Below are positions 1 to 7,206 of a stretch of 31,197 nt of DNA, piece by piece. The stretch spans positions 1-31,197 of the forward strand of contig USIB01000010.1 of the NCBI GenBank assembly GCA_900554615.1, given 5' to 3'. The notes under the pieces are model-generated. The model did no database searches and was not told where the DNA came from. It was given only the letters and a program-made list of their open reading frames with translations. Origin of the DNA: an uncultured Mycoplasmatota bacterium (GTDB lineage Bacteria > Bacillota_I > Bacilli_A > RF39 > UBA660). Position numbers and translations under genes: made by a program. Within the stretch, counting starts at the first letter, position 1. Every line of letters starts with the position of its first letter.

Positions 1-71
1 TGTTCTAGGGGGGGGGATGTTTTCAAGACTTATAAGTAAAGGCTTTATAAGTAATATAATAAATAATAAAG

Positions 72-119
72 ACTATGAAATAACTAGTAGAGATACTAGA
101 GATTTTTCATAGTTTTTTT
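72..119 (+). terminator. Intrinsic terminator before the first gene
   Basis: A 9-bp stem (72-80 with 105-113) encloses a second small stem (84-89 with 94-99) and is followed by a run of seven T. It would end transcription coming from upstream of the window. A further inverted repeat (28-35 with 45-52) lies just before it. No upstream gene can be identified from the first 71 bases. Confidence 0.75.
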
Positions 120-140
120 GTGTTGGAGGAGGAAATATTT

Positions 141-1769
141 ATGGATATATCATTTATAGTAAAAAATAAGAAAAAGATTATAGTAGGAGTTATTATTTTA
201 TTAATATTATTAATAGGTCAGTCTCTTGTTAACTCTACATATTCGTTATTTTATCATGAGGATACAGCAGCAAATATTGACGCTTATAGTACAGGATTAT
301 TATCTATTATTGCAAGTAGTAAGGGAGAAAATATTAGTTTAGGTAATGCTCTTCCTATGTCTGATAGTGAAGGAGAAACTACTACGCCTTATACATTTAC
401 TATTAAGAATATTGGTAACTTAGATTATAAGTTTGATGTTAAGTTATTATCAACCGCTGGTAGTGATATAACAATTGATTCTAGATATATTAAAGTTAAA
501 GTAGATGATGGGAGTCCTGCTACTTTATCTAGTTTATCAAATAGTATTATTAAAAGTGATATTACTTTGGCAAGTGGAGAGAGTATAGATATTAGAATTA
601 GAGTATGGCTAAGTAGCGATACTCCTAATACTCAAATAGGTAAAGTATTTAATTCTAAAATAGTTACTGACGGGCAAGCAGTATATACTAGTAGTAATAA
701 TAAAATGCCTGCTGCAGAAACATTAAATAGGCTTAATAAATTAAATGATACTATAGTACTTGCTAGTGATACTCCTGATTTTACTACAGTAAGTGGGAGT
801 AATGGAGTTAAATATGTTAATGGTAGTCAGTCTGCTACTGGAGTGGGAGATGGTACTAAAGGTATATATGCTGCAGAAGACGATTTAGGTACTAGTTATT
901 ACTTTAGAGGAGCGGTAGATAATAACTATGTTAAGTTTGCAAACTTTTACTGGAGAATAATAAGAATAAATGGAGATGGAAGTATAAGAATGATATATGC
1001 AGGTACTAGTGCTCATGCTAACGGGGAAGAAGAAACTGATAGTCATGTGGAAGAAATAGAATATAATGAAAATGATGCTGATAATACTTATGTAGGGTAT
1101 ATGATTGGTACTCCAGGTGCTTCAACATATGCAGATACACATAGTAATACTACAGACAGCACTATAAAAGGAGTAATAGATACTTGGTATAAAACAAATA
1201 TAGAAGATAAAGGATATTCATCCTATGTAGCAGATGCAATATATTGTAATGATAGAAGTATAGCAAATGATAGTGCAACTAATACTATGTTAACTAAAAT
1301 TAATTCTTCTCATGTTAACACAGGATTAGGCTATGGAACTAATTTAACAGCGTATGGAGGATTTAAGAGAAACTGGGTAGACCATACACCAAGTTTAGTA
1401 TGTCCTAATGAAAATGATAAGTTTACAACAGATAACACGCTAGGAAATGGAAAGTTAACATATCCAGTAGCATTAATAACATCAGATGAGGTTTCATATG
1501 CAGGAGGATTTGCTTATGATTATAATATTAGAAGTTTTATTACTAATACAGACTTTTATTTATATACCCCTTCTTATTCCTATTGGACGCTGACTCCATG
1601 TTACTTTACTGGCGAGCTTCCTATGGTGGATTCTGTCTTTGTTAATGGTCGTCTCGGCTATGTTAATGCCAGTTTTTTTAGTATCGTGGTACGACCTGTC
1701 CTATCAATTAACTCTAATGCTATAACTGGAGGAAGTGGTACAATGAATAATCCATTTACTGTAGGTTAA
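141..1769 (+). CDS. Secreted TasA/camelysin-like protein with C-type-lectin-like variable C-terminus
   Basis: 542 residues. I chose ATG 141 because GGAGGAGG at 125-132 sits eight bases upstream; the in-frame GTG at 120 overlaps the terminator. After a basic start, one hydrophobic segment (about residues 13-30) works as signal or anchor. Residues about 35-195 resemble SipW-dependent TasA/camelysin proteins (TTPYTFTIKNIGNLDYKF, a VDDG segment, then a beta-rich stretch). Residues about 245-480 form a domain with YYFRGAVDNNYVKFANFYWR and a Cys pair (IYCNDRS, LVCPNEN). The last 65 residues (YWTLTP... VRPVLSI) look like the C-type-lectin/FGE-type fold of DGR variable proteins. The gene is flanked by terminators and is probably monocistronic. 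The product is probably displayed outside the cell; its ligand is unknown. Family assignment is from memory of sequence patterns, not a search. Confidence 0.75.
   Translation: MDISFIVKNKKKIIVGVIILLILLIGQSLVNSTYSLFYHEDTAANIDAYSTGLLSIIASSKGENISLGNALPMSDSEGETTTPYTFTIKNIGNLDYKFDVKLLSTAGSDITIDSRYIKVKVDDGSPATLSSLSNSIIKSDITLASGESIDIRIRVWLSSDTPNTQIGKVFNSKIVTDGQAVYTSSNNKMPAAETLNRLNKLNDTIVLASDTPDFTTVSGSNGVKYVNGSQSATGVGDGTKGIYAAEDDLGTSYYFRGAVDNNYVKFANFYWRIIRINGDGSIRMIYAGTSAHANGEEETDSHVEEIEYNENDADNTYVGYMIGTPGASTYADTHSNTTDSTIKGVIDTWYKTNIEDKGYSSYVADAIYCNDRSIANDSATNTMLTKINSSHVNTGLGYGTNLTAYGGFKRNWVDHTPSLVCPNENDKFTTDNTLGNGKLTYPVALITSDEVSYAGGFAYDYNIRSFITNTDFYLYTPSYSYWTLTPCYFTGELPMVDSVFVNGRLGYVNASFFSIVVRPVLSINSNAITGGSGTMNNPFTVG
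1573..1712 (+). other. Candidate DGR variable region (target of a remote retroelement)
   Basis: This block differs sharply from the rest of the gene. By hand count, 1581-1705 has 20 A in 125 bases and 55 G+C, whereas 1201-1320 in the same gene has 49 A in 120 and 32 G+C. It encodes the segment YWTLTP to VRPVLSI, which fits a C-type-lectin variable domain. Loss of A with retained reading frame is what adenine-directed mutagenesis from a template repeat produces. Neither a reverse transcriptase nor a second copy (template repeat) is in the window, so the DGR itself would have to be elsewhere in the genome. Confidence 0.6.
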
Positions 1770-1781
1770 TAATTAATACTT

Positions 1782-1808
1782 AAGAAGATACTAGTTTATC
1801 TTCTTTTT
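1782..1808 (+). terminator. Terminator of the variable-protein gene
   Basis: A 9-bp perfect stem (1782-1790 with 1797-1805), six-base loop and T-tract, 12 bases after the stop codon. It is near-identical to the terminator after the SPFH gene at 25326. Confidence 0.85.
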
Positions 1809-1853
1809 ATCTGTATATCTCTAAGTTAGAAAGTTTACACCGTGAATATGATA
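1782..1853 (+). repeat. Direct repeat copy 1 (second copy at 25326-25397)
   Basis: About 72 bases covering a terminator plus the following noncoding sequence match 25326-25397. Shared blocks include the terminator, AAGTTAGAAAG, and CACC-n2-GAATATGATA. In this copy the tail contains the promoter of the putative small RNA; in the other copy the promoter hexamers are not preserved. Confidence 0.7.
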
Positions 1854-1862
1854 TCTTATAAT
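1834..1862 (+). promoter_or_regulatory. Sigma-A-type promoter for putative small RNA
   Basis: TTTACA (1834-1839), a 17-base spacer and a perfect TATAAT (1857-1862). Predicted start is about 1868. No gene start with a ribosome binding site follows before the terminator ending at 1981, so the transcript would be noncoding. Confidence 0.65.
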
Positions 1863-1865
1863 AGT

Positions 1866-1927
1866 TCATATATAGACTATTTATAGTAGGCTATATATGA
1901 CAAGATAAGACTATCAGGCTTATCTTG
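1866..1927 (+). repeat. Tandem-hairpin intergenic element, copy 1
   Basis: Two abutting hairpins. The first has stem 1866-1875 with 1891-1900 and a 15-base apex; the second has stem 1901-1909 with 1919-1927 and a nine-base apex. Both have AGAC at the 5' side of the apex and GGCT at the 3' side. The same architecture, with different stem sequences, occurs at 5604-5666 and, inverted, at 9322-9379. Confidence 0.7.
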
Positions 1928-1981
1928 TATATGTTGATACCATAAGGGATAGTTAAGAGAGTACTTAGTGCTTTCTTTTTT
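1868..1981 (+). ncRNA. Putative free-standing small RNA, about 110 nt
   Basis: The segment runs from the predicted start of the promoter at 1834-1862 to an intrinsic terminator (stem 1957-1964 with 1968-1975 including two G-T pairs, then TTTTTT to 1981). It contains the two tandem hairpins and a 29-base linker. I see no open reading frame with a ribosome binding site. I do not recognise it as a known RNA family. Together with the direct repeat and ezrA leader it fills the 319-base gap 1770-2088. Confidence 0.5.
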
Positions 1982-2088
1982 AGTTAGGAGATATACACTT
2001 TAAAAAAAAAATAAAAATTATTACAAAAATAATTTTAAAATGTTAAAAAATGTGGTAGAATATATTATGAGTAGGAAAGGTGATATTA

Positions 2089-3783
2089 ATGGATAGTGTT
2101 CTTTTAATTACAATATCTGCCTTTATATTGGCTGTAATACTTATTATAGTTACGATTATTATCATCAAAAGAAACCAAAATAAGAAGTATAAAAAAGAAA
2201 TTGAAGAATTAGATATTAGAAAAAATAGTTTGATAGGAGTATCTGTACTTAGTGAAATAACTAAGGTTAAAGAACTTATTAAGACTGATAATTTAAAAGA
2301 TAAGTTAGAAGATTGGGATAATACTTTTATAAATATTAGAGATGAAAAGATACCTGAACTTACTGATTTAATATCAGATGCAGACTTTTTAATAGATAGA
2401 AAAGATTATAAACAAGCAATTAGAAAGATAGCAAATATTGAAATTGAGATTAATTCTCTTAAGAAAAAGACTGACCATTTACTTGATGAGGTTAGGTTAA
2501 TAACTAATTCAGAAGAAAGAAATAGAGCACTTATTACTAAATTAAAAATAGTATATCGTGAAGACCAAAATAAGTACGAAAGAACGAAAAAAGAATATGG
2601 GGAAATTGGTGTATATATAGAAGAAGAAATAGAAAGAATAGATAATTTATTTGCAGAGTTTGAGAAGGCTATGGATAATAATGATTATGTATCTGTTGAG
2701 AAAAAAATAAATATTCTAGATGATAAGATAAATAAACTTGGGAAGTTACTTGAAGATATACCTACTATTGTTCTTATGGCTACAGTACTTGTACCAAATA
2801 AGATAGATGAGGCTATAACTTATTATTATAGAATGAAAAGAGATGGATATCCTCTTGATTATCTTAATGTTGAATATAATATTAAAGAAATAAAGAAAAA
2901 AGTTGATAATATTATTGATAATTTAAAGAAATTAGAATTGGGAGAATCTATTATTGAACTTAAGACTTTTATTGAATATTTTAATCAGTTATATAATGAT
3001 TTTGATAAAGAAAAAGAGTGTAAAGATATATTTAGACAAAATATAAAAGAACTTGGTTATAAAATAGATAATATAAATAAGGTAGTTAGGGATATATATC
3101 TTCAGATAGATGATATTAAATATAATTATAATTTATCTGATGAAGATATTAATAAGTTTAGTATTTTGAATAAGAACTTAGAGAAAATTAATCAGGATTA
3201 TAAGATATTAGTAGACCAAGGTAAAATGAAGAACTTTGCTTATTCTAAGTTAGTAGATGAATTAAATGGGTTATCTTTGAAATTATCTAGATTACAAGAT
3301 GATTTAGATTTTCAATTAAGGTCAATTACTAGTATGAAAGATGATGAGACTAGGGCAAGGGAACAATTATCAACAATTGAGAACTTACTTAAGAAATCTA
3401 AATATAGATTAAAAGATTATAAGATTCCAGTAATTCCGAGTAGTTATTATATTGAACTTACTGAGGCACAAGACGCTATTAGAGAAATAGTTAAAGAATT
3501 AAGTAAGAAACCTATAGTAATTAAAATATTAAATATAAGAGTGGATACTGCTAGAGACTTAGTATTTAAGATATATAATAAGACTAATGATATGATAAAG
3601 ATTGCTAGTAGTTGTGAAAAAGTAATTGTCTATGGTAATAGATATAGAAGTACTTATGAAGAGATTGATATTGCTCTTACTAAGGCAGAGGAATTATTTA
3701 AAAGAGGTAAATATAAAGAATCTTTAGATTTGTCATTAAAGAGTTTAAGTTTTATTGATAAAAATATTAGTGAAAAAATATAA
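2089..3783 (+). CDS. ezrA: Septation ring formation regulator EzrA
   Basis: 564 residues, the usual family length. EzrA is a membrane-anchored spectrin-repeat protein that modulates FtsZ ring assembly in Bacilli. One transmembrane helix lies at about residues 3-25, followed by a basic stop-transfer stretch and then almost continuous coiled coil to the end. The C-terminal part has the family pattern YGNRYRS and a TPR-like end (AEELFKRGKYKESLDLSLKS). I chose ATG 2089 because AAAGGTGAT at 2076-2084 is a good Shine-Dalgarno; the in-frame GTG at 2080 is part of that site. A weak promoter (TAGAAT at 2056) precedes it. Presence of ezrA supports placement in Bacilli. Confidence 0.9.
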   Translation: MDSVLLITISAFILAVILIIVTIIIIKRNQNKKYKKEIEELDIRKNSLIGVSVLSEITKVKELIKTDNLKDKLEDWDNTFINIRDEKIPELTDLISDADFLIDRKDYKQAIRKIANIEIEINSLKKKTDHLLDEVRLITNSEERNRALITKLKIVYREDQNKYERTKKEYGEIGVYIEEEIERIDNLFAEFEKAMDNNDYVSVEKKINILDDKINKLGKLLEDIPTIVLMATVLVPNKIDEAITYYYRMKRDGYPLDYLNVEYNIKEIKKKVDNIIDNLKKLELGESIIELKTFIEYFNQLYNDFDKEKECKDIFRQNIKELGYKIDNINKVVRDIYLQIDDIKYNYNLSDEDINKFSILNKNLEKINQDYKILVDQGKMKNFAYSKLVDELNGLSLKLSRLQDDLDFQLRSITSMKDDETRAREQLSTIENLLKKSKYRLKDYKIPVIPSSYYIELTEAQDAIREIVKELSKKPIVIKILNIRVDTARDLVFKIYNKTNDMIKIASSCEKVIVYGNRYRSTYEEIDIALTKAEELFKRGKYKESLDLSLKSLSFIDKNISEKI

Positions 3784-3788
3784 AGTTA

Positions 3789-3817
3789 TTGATTTTTGTG
3801 ATAAATTATGTTATTCT
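3789..3817 (+). promoter_or_regulatory. Promoter of the Asn-rich membrane protein gene
   Basis: TTGATT (3789-3794), 17-base spacer, TATTCT (3812-3817). It begins a few bases after the ezrA stop, so the downstream gene has its own start even though it follows ezrA closely. Confidence 0.55.
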
Positions 3818-3846
3818 AAATATAGAGTAAATAGGGAGGAAATATA

Positions 3847-4848
3847 ATGCAAGCAGTTGTTGATTTTTTATTAGAATATTATGTGTGGATTTTGGTTGTC
3901 TTAGTAATACTATTAATTACGGTAGTAGGTTTTCTAGCGGATACTAAGAAAAAGAAAAGAATGAGAGAAAAGGTTAATAGTGAGGGAGATAATACGAATA
4001 ATTATGGAGTAGATAATAATTTACCTCCAGTTAATGATTTTGGGGCTATGAATAATACTTATAATAATCCTCAAATAGATAATAGTTTTGGTAATAATTC
4101 ATATAATCAAAATATGATGAATGATGGAGTATATAATAATAGTATTAATACTATGAATAATAATATGAACTCATTTGATAATAATATGAATATGGGTATG
4201 AATAATAATTTCTTTAATAATACTCCAGAGGTTAATAATTTTGAGCCTAGACCAGTAGAGGCTACTTCGATTATGAATAATTCTAATGTAGGTGTTTCAC
4301 CTTATGGTGTTAATAATGTGGAGACTCCCGTTAACGCACCAGTAAATAATATGCAAAATGTAATGCCAGGAGTTAATGCAAATCCAGTGGGACCTATGCC
4401 TAATGTTAATCCTGCTCCAGTAATGGATACTCCAGTGCAGGCACCAGTTAATAATATGATGCCTAATCAGGTAAATAATGTAGTTCCAAATACTAATGTA
4501 GTTAATACTCCAGAGGTTAATAATACTATGAATGCTATGCCTCAAAGTGTAGCATCAGGAGTAGTTCAAACACCTAGTCCTATGCCAAATGTAAATAATA
4601 TGCAGCCAGCAGCGGCTCCTCAAGGGGCTTCAACGGGACCTGCACCAGCACCTATGCCAAATCAAATGCCTATGAATAATCAAATGAATATGGGTACTGT
4701 AAATAATGTTCCTAATGTAAATACAAATATGAATGTTAATGGAGTAAATAATATGGCTCCTAATCAGATGAATGTTAATCCAAATCAGAATATACCAACT
4801 GGTCAAAATGCTAATGTACCTAATGGTTTTGAAAATTGGAAATTGTAA
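3847..4848 (+). CDS. Membrane-anchored Asn/Met/Pro-rich low-complexity protein
   Basis: 333 residues; family not recognised. One transmembrane helix (about residues 8-31) is followed by a basic stretch (DTKKKKRMREK), which by the positive-inside rule puts the long C-terminal region in the cytoplasm. Residues about 50-325 are low-complexity, rich in N, M, P, V and G, with many PVNN, MNN and NVNP repeats, so probably disordered. It ends in NGFENWKL, a more ordered tail that could be a short binding motif. GGGAGG precedes ATG 3847. Lying directly after ezrA it may be a division or envelope accessory protein, but this is only position-based inference. Repetitive composition makes length variation between strains likely. 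Confidence 0.7.
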   Translation: MQAVVDFLLEYYVWILVVLVILLITVVGFLADTKKKKRMREKVNSEGDNTNNYGVDNNLPPVNDFGAMNNTYNNPQIDNSFGNNSYNQNMMNDGVYNNSINTMNNNMNSFDNNMNMGMNNNFFNNTPEVNNFEPRPVEATSIMNNSNVGVSPYGVNNVETPVNAPVNNMQNVMPGVNANPVGPMPNVNPAPVMDTPVQAPVNNMMPNQVNNVVPNTNVVNTPEVNNTMNAMPQSVASGVVQTPSPMPNVNNMQPAAAPQGASTGPAPAPMPNQMPMNNQMNMGTVNNVPNVNTNMNVNGVNNMAPNQMNVNPNQNIPTGQNANVPNGFENWKL

Positions 4849-4875
4849 GATTTAGGATAATCCTAAATCTTTTTT
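4847..4875 (+). terminator. Terminator overlapping the stop codon
   Basis: An 11-bp perfect stem (4847-4857 with 4861-4871), three-base loop, T-tract to 4875. Its left arm begins within the stop codon of the Asn-rich gene. Confidence 0.9.
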
Positions 4876-4895
4876 GTAAGAAATGAGGTATTTAA

Positions 4896-5273
4896 ATGAA
4901 TAATAATCAAAATGATAATAAAGAGAATGAAGTTCAAACATATAGGGCTTCTAGTGTTAATTTAAATACAGGAATAAGTAATCCAAGTATTAATATTAAT
5001 GATACAATGAATATGAATATTCAGAATATGAATAATAAAGGTAGTGCTGGTAATATAATGCCAAGTAATAAGGTACCAGAAGTGCCTATTGGTGATAATA
5101 AGATAGGTAATATAGATAGTAATAAAAGTAATAATATAGAAGAAAATAAAATACAAGAAAAAAAGACTAAGTCTAAGACTAGTCAAATAATTAAGATATC
5201 TGTGTTAGTAGTAGTTATTATATTAATTATTATACTATTAATTCCAATAATTCTTAATAGTTTAAATTATTAA
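4896..5273 (+). CDS. Small Asn-rich protein with C-terminal membrane anchor
   Basis: 125 residues; family not recognised. The first 95 residues are Asn-, Ser- and Ile-rich low complexity (MNMNIQNMNN and similar), then a Lys-rich segment (KTKSKTSQ) and a single strongly hydrophobic helix at about residues 100-121, ending four residues later. This is a tail-anchored layout, the mirror image of the preceding protein. The composition shared with the 333-residue protein suggests related roles. The start has AATGAGGT upstream, a modest ribosome binding site. The gene converges on the minus-strand RNHCP gene with 20 bases of overlap, and no separate terminator is visible. Confidence 0.6.
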   Translation: MNNNQNDNKENEVQTYRASSVNLNTGISNPSININDTMNMNIQNMNNKGSAGNIMPSNKVPEVPIGDNKIGNIDSNKSNNIEENKIQEKKTKSKTSQIIKISVLVVVIILIIILLIPIILNSLNY

Positions 5274-5568
5274 CATTTGATAGTTTAATAATTAAGTCAA
5301 AGTTATCATCACTAGCCATAATGTTTTTATGGTTTTGGTGACATTTACTACAGTTATAAATGATTTTATAACTGTTTTTATATTTTTCAATACCAATAGG
5401 TTTCATTAATCCTTTACAATCACATAATCTATCACCTGGCATAATATCTAGATGTTTAGAATATAAACAGTAGGGACAATGGTCTCTAGCGGTATATCCA
5501 AGTTTTTTAACTTTATTACCACAATTTTCACAAATAAAATCTTCATCAATCATATTAAACTTTTTCAT
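5254..5568 (-). CDS. RNHCP-domain zinc-ribbon-like protein
   Basis: 104 residues. Cysteine pairs are at CENCG, HCPYC, LCDC and CSKCH, with the family signature RDHCPYCLYSKHLD followed by MPGDRLC and a CKGLMKPI segment. These match the RNHCP domain, a small probable zinc-binding domain of unknown function widespread in Bacillota. ATG 5568 gives the expected N-terminus (FICENCG follows shortly). Its 3' end overlaps the convergent Asn-rich gene. The intergenic region in front of it holds a tandem-hairpin element, so the hairpins could lie in its leader or in the 3' region of the small gene upstream. Confidence 0.8.
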   Translation of the reverse strand: MKKFNMIDEDFICENCGNKVKKLGYTARDHCPYCLYSKHLDIMPGDRLCDCKGLMKPIGIEKYKNSYKIIYNCSKCHQNHKNIMASDDNFDLIIKLSNVNNLNY

Positions 5569-5603
5569 AAGATAATTGTATCAAACTTTTAATAAAAAAT
5601 CTA

Positions 5604-5666
5604 TTATTTATAGACAATTTCTTTAATTGGCTATAAATAACCCTCTAAGACCTTAGGCTTAGAGGG
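5604..5666 (+). repeat. Tandem-hairpin intergenic element, copy 2
   Basis: First hairpin: stem 5604-5613 with 5631-5640, 17-base apex that can itself pair (CAATT with AATTG). Second hairpin: stem 5641-5649 with 5658-5666, eight-base apex. The hairpins abut exactly, and both have AGAC...GGCT across the apex, as in copy 1. There is no T-tract on either side strong enough to call a terminator. Confidence 0.7.
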
Positions 5667-5679
5667 ATAATAAAAATAG

Positions 5680-5865
5680 TTAATAATAAGGATAAGGTCC
5701 ATATGGTTGCATAGGTCTAGGTGGGCCATAATATACAGGATATGGTCTAGGATAGAAAGCAGGAGCAAGAAGTCCACCAGTTATTCCTCCTAAAATAAAT
5801 GGAGCAGCAAAACCTCCAGCAAATCTATCATTTTGATATGGATAGTAAACTCTTCTATTATACAT
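5680..5865 (-). CDS. Tyr/Pro-rich small protein
   Basis: 61 residues. A Tyr/Arg-rich start (MYNRRVYYPYQ), a Gly/Ala-rich hydrophobic middle (about residues 17-36, FAAPFILGGITGGLLAPAF) and a Pro/Tyr-rich tail ending PYGPYPYY. On the minus strand GAGAGGAGA precedes the ATG, a strong ribosome binding site that supports a real gene. Similar short Gly/Tyr/Pro peptides occur in Bacillota and are sometimes named spore-coat-like, but I cannot assign a function. It is divergent from the rhomboid gene, and the shared intergenic region 5866-5977 should hold both promoters. Confidence 0.65.
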   Translation of the reverse strand: MYNRRVYYPYQNDRFAGGFAAPFILGGITGGLLAPAFYPRPYPVYYGPPRPMQPYGPYPYY

Positions 5866-5947
5866 AACTTTTCTCCTCTCTACTAATAGTATATAGAAAA
5901 ATAGACTATATGTGAAAAATATACTTTATTTATTTAAAAAAATCTTG

Positions 5948-5958
5948 TATAATATAAT
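5948..5958 (+). promoter_or_regulatory. -10 region for the rhomboid gene
   Basis: Two overlapping TATAAT hexamers (5948-5953 and 5953-5958) lie 20-30 bases before the ribosome binding site AAGGAGG (5966-5972). They fall inside the longest possible reading frame and so argue for the start at 5978. No clear -35 is visible. Confidence 0.5.
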
Positions 5959-5977
5959 ATGTATTAAGGAGGCATAT

Positions 5978-7111
5978 ATGGAGGAAGTAATATTTAAAAG
6001 TGATGATTTAGTAATAATGAGTTTAATAAATTATTTTATTACAGAGAAAAACTATAATCCAATGATAATACATGGTGTTAGAGATGAGATATGGTTAGAG
6101 AATCTAACAGAAGAATATAAAATAGTAAGAATAGTATCACATCATATACATAATAAAGAACAATTAGATTTTGATAAGTTTAAATTAAATAGAATAGTAA
6201 AACAAGTAAAGAAGAAAACTTTATCACTTAGAATAAAAGTACTTAATATTTATACTGATATAGAAGATGAAAAGATATTATCTAATGATGATGTTTTAAT
6301 AAATAAAGAAGAAGATATTAATAGTCCAAAATTAATAGATGCTTTTCCTAATATTGTAGAGAAGACTAAAAGAGATGAAAATGGACTAGAGTATTTTATA
6401 AAGGTTACAGATAATATTAATAAAAGGAATGAAGCAAAGAGTAATGAGGCTGAAAAGATATTTAAGCGTAAGAAGCCTACTGTTACATATGGTATAATAT
6501 TTATATGTATATTAATGTTTATTTTGATGTATATATTTGGAAATGGCTCAGAAGATAATTATACTTTACTTTTATTTGGGGCTAACTTAGATGTTTTAAC
6601 TAAGGGAGGAGACTACTATAGATTAGTTACTTCGATGTTTTTACATATAGGTATTTGGCATTTATTTGTTAATATGTATTCTTTATATGTATTAGGAAAA
6701 GAAGTAGAAAATACATTAGGAAGAAGAAAATATTTAATTATATATTTACTTAGTGGAATAGCGGGTAGTATATTATCTCTTGCATTTAATCATAATATAA
6801 TATGTGCTGGAGCCTCAGGAGCAATATTTGGTATTATGGGGGCTATATTATATTTTGGTTATTATTATAGGGCTTATTTGGGAAGTACTATTATAAACTC
6901 TATATTACCTGTAATAATATTAAACTTAATAATTGGATTTTTAGATACTGGTATAGATAATGCTGCTCATATAGGTGGTTTAGTAGGAGGCATATTACTT
7001 ACTATGACTCTTGGTATACCTGATAAGTCTAATAAGATAAGTAAAATTAATGGATTAATATTAACTATAATATATTTTGTGTTTATAATATATTTAGCGT
7101 TTATTAGATAA
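5978..7111 (+). CDS. Rhomboid-family intramembrane serine protease (GluP-like)
   Basis: 377 residues. Rhomboids cleave within or near membrane helices of other membrane proteins. The catalytic core is complete: HLFVN on the second helix, GASGAIFG with Ser280, and His331 in AAHIGGLVGG. About six or seven membrane helices run from residue 170 to the end. The N-terminal 160 residues form a cytoplasmic domain resembling that of Bacillus GluP/YqgP (a probable restriction-endonuclease-like or regulatory module; resemblance is from memory). ATG 5978 was chosen since AAGGAGG lies five bases upstream and the promoter overlaps the longer frame. The gene ends in its own terminator, so it is likely monocistronic. 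Confidence 0.85.
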   Translation: MEEVIFKSDDLVIMSLINYFITEKNYNPMIIHGVRDEIWLENLTEEYKIVRIVSHHIHNKEQLDFDKFKLNRIVKQVKKKTLSLRIKVLNIYTDIEDEKILSNDDVLINKEEDINSPKLIDAFPNIVEKTKRDENGLEYFIKVTDNINKRNEAKSNEAEKIFKRKKPTVTYGIIFICILMFILMYIFGNGSEDNYTLLLFGANLDVLTKGGDYYRLVTSMFLHIGIWHLFVNMYSLYVLGKEVENTLGRRKYLIIYLLSGIAGSILSLAFNHNIICAGASGAIFGIMGAILYFGYYYRAYLGSTIINSILPVIILNLIIGFLDTGIDNAAHIGGLVGGILLTMTLGIPDKSNKISKINGLILTIIYFVFIIYLAFIR

Positions 7112-7147
7112 AGATATAAGGATATAAAAATACTTATATCTTTTTTT
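7111..7147 (+). terminator. Terminator of the rhomboid gene
   Basis: Stem 7112-7120 with 7133-7141 and a run of seven T, directly after the stop codon. Confidence 0.9.
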
Positions 7148-7167
7148 AGGAAAATATATACAAATAA

Positions 7168-7183
7168 TGTATCATGTGATACA
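7168..7183 (+). promoter_or_regulatory. Palindromic operator for the TetR-family repressor
   Basis: TGTATCA-TG-TGATACA, a perfect 7+7 inverted repeat with a two-base spacer, 24 bases before the TetR start codon. It lies where the -10 region or transcription start should be (TACAATAT follows), as expected for autorepression. Binding by the adjacent TetR protein is inference. Confidence 0.65.
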
Positions 7184-7206
7184 ATATAGTTAAGAGAGGA
7201 GGATAA

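Noticed and set aside
1..112. C-terminal end of an upstream gene
   Set aside because: Two frames are open from base 1, ending at 37-39 or 110-112, but neither shows a recognisable protein, and the second would run into the terminator.
1573..1712. Foreign insertion or assembly chimera as cause of the GC-rich block
   Set aside because: The frame is unbroken, the encoded segment fits the expected C-type-lectin-like end (YW...VRPVLSI), and the composition returns to normal before the stop; a variable region explains this better, although recombination is not excluded.
1866..1927. Tandem hairpins as simple bidirectional terminators
   Set aside because: No T-tract adjoins either hairpin in any of the three main copies, and copy 1 is followed by a separate proper terminator.
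4297..4545. Minus-strand reading frame of 82 codons, rich in His/Ile/Trp
   Set aside because: It is the antisense shadow of the repetitive Asn-rich gene, has odd composition and no ribosome binding site.
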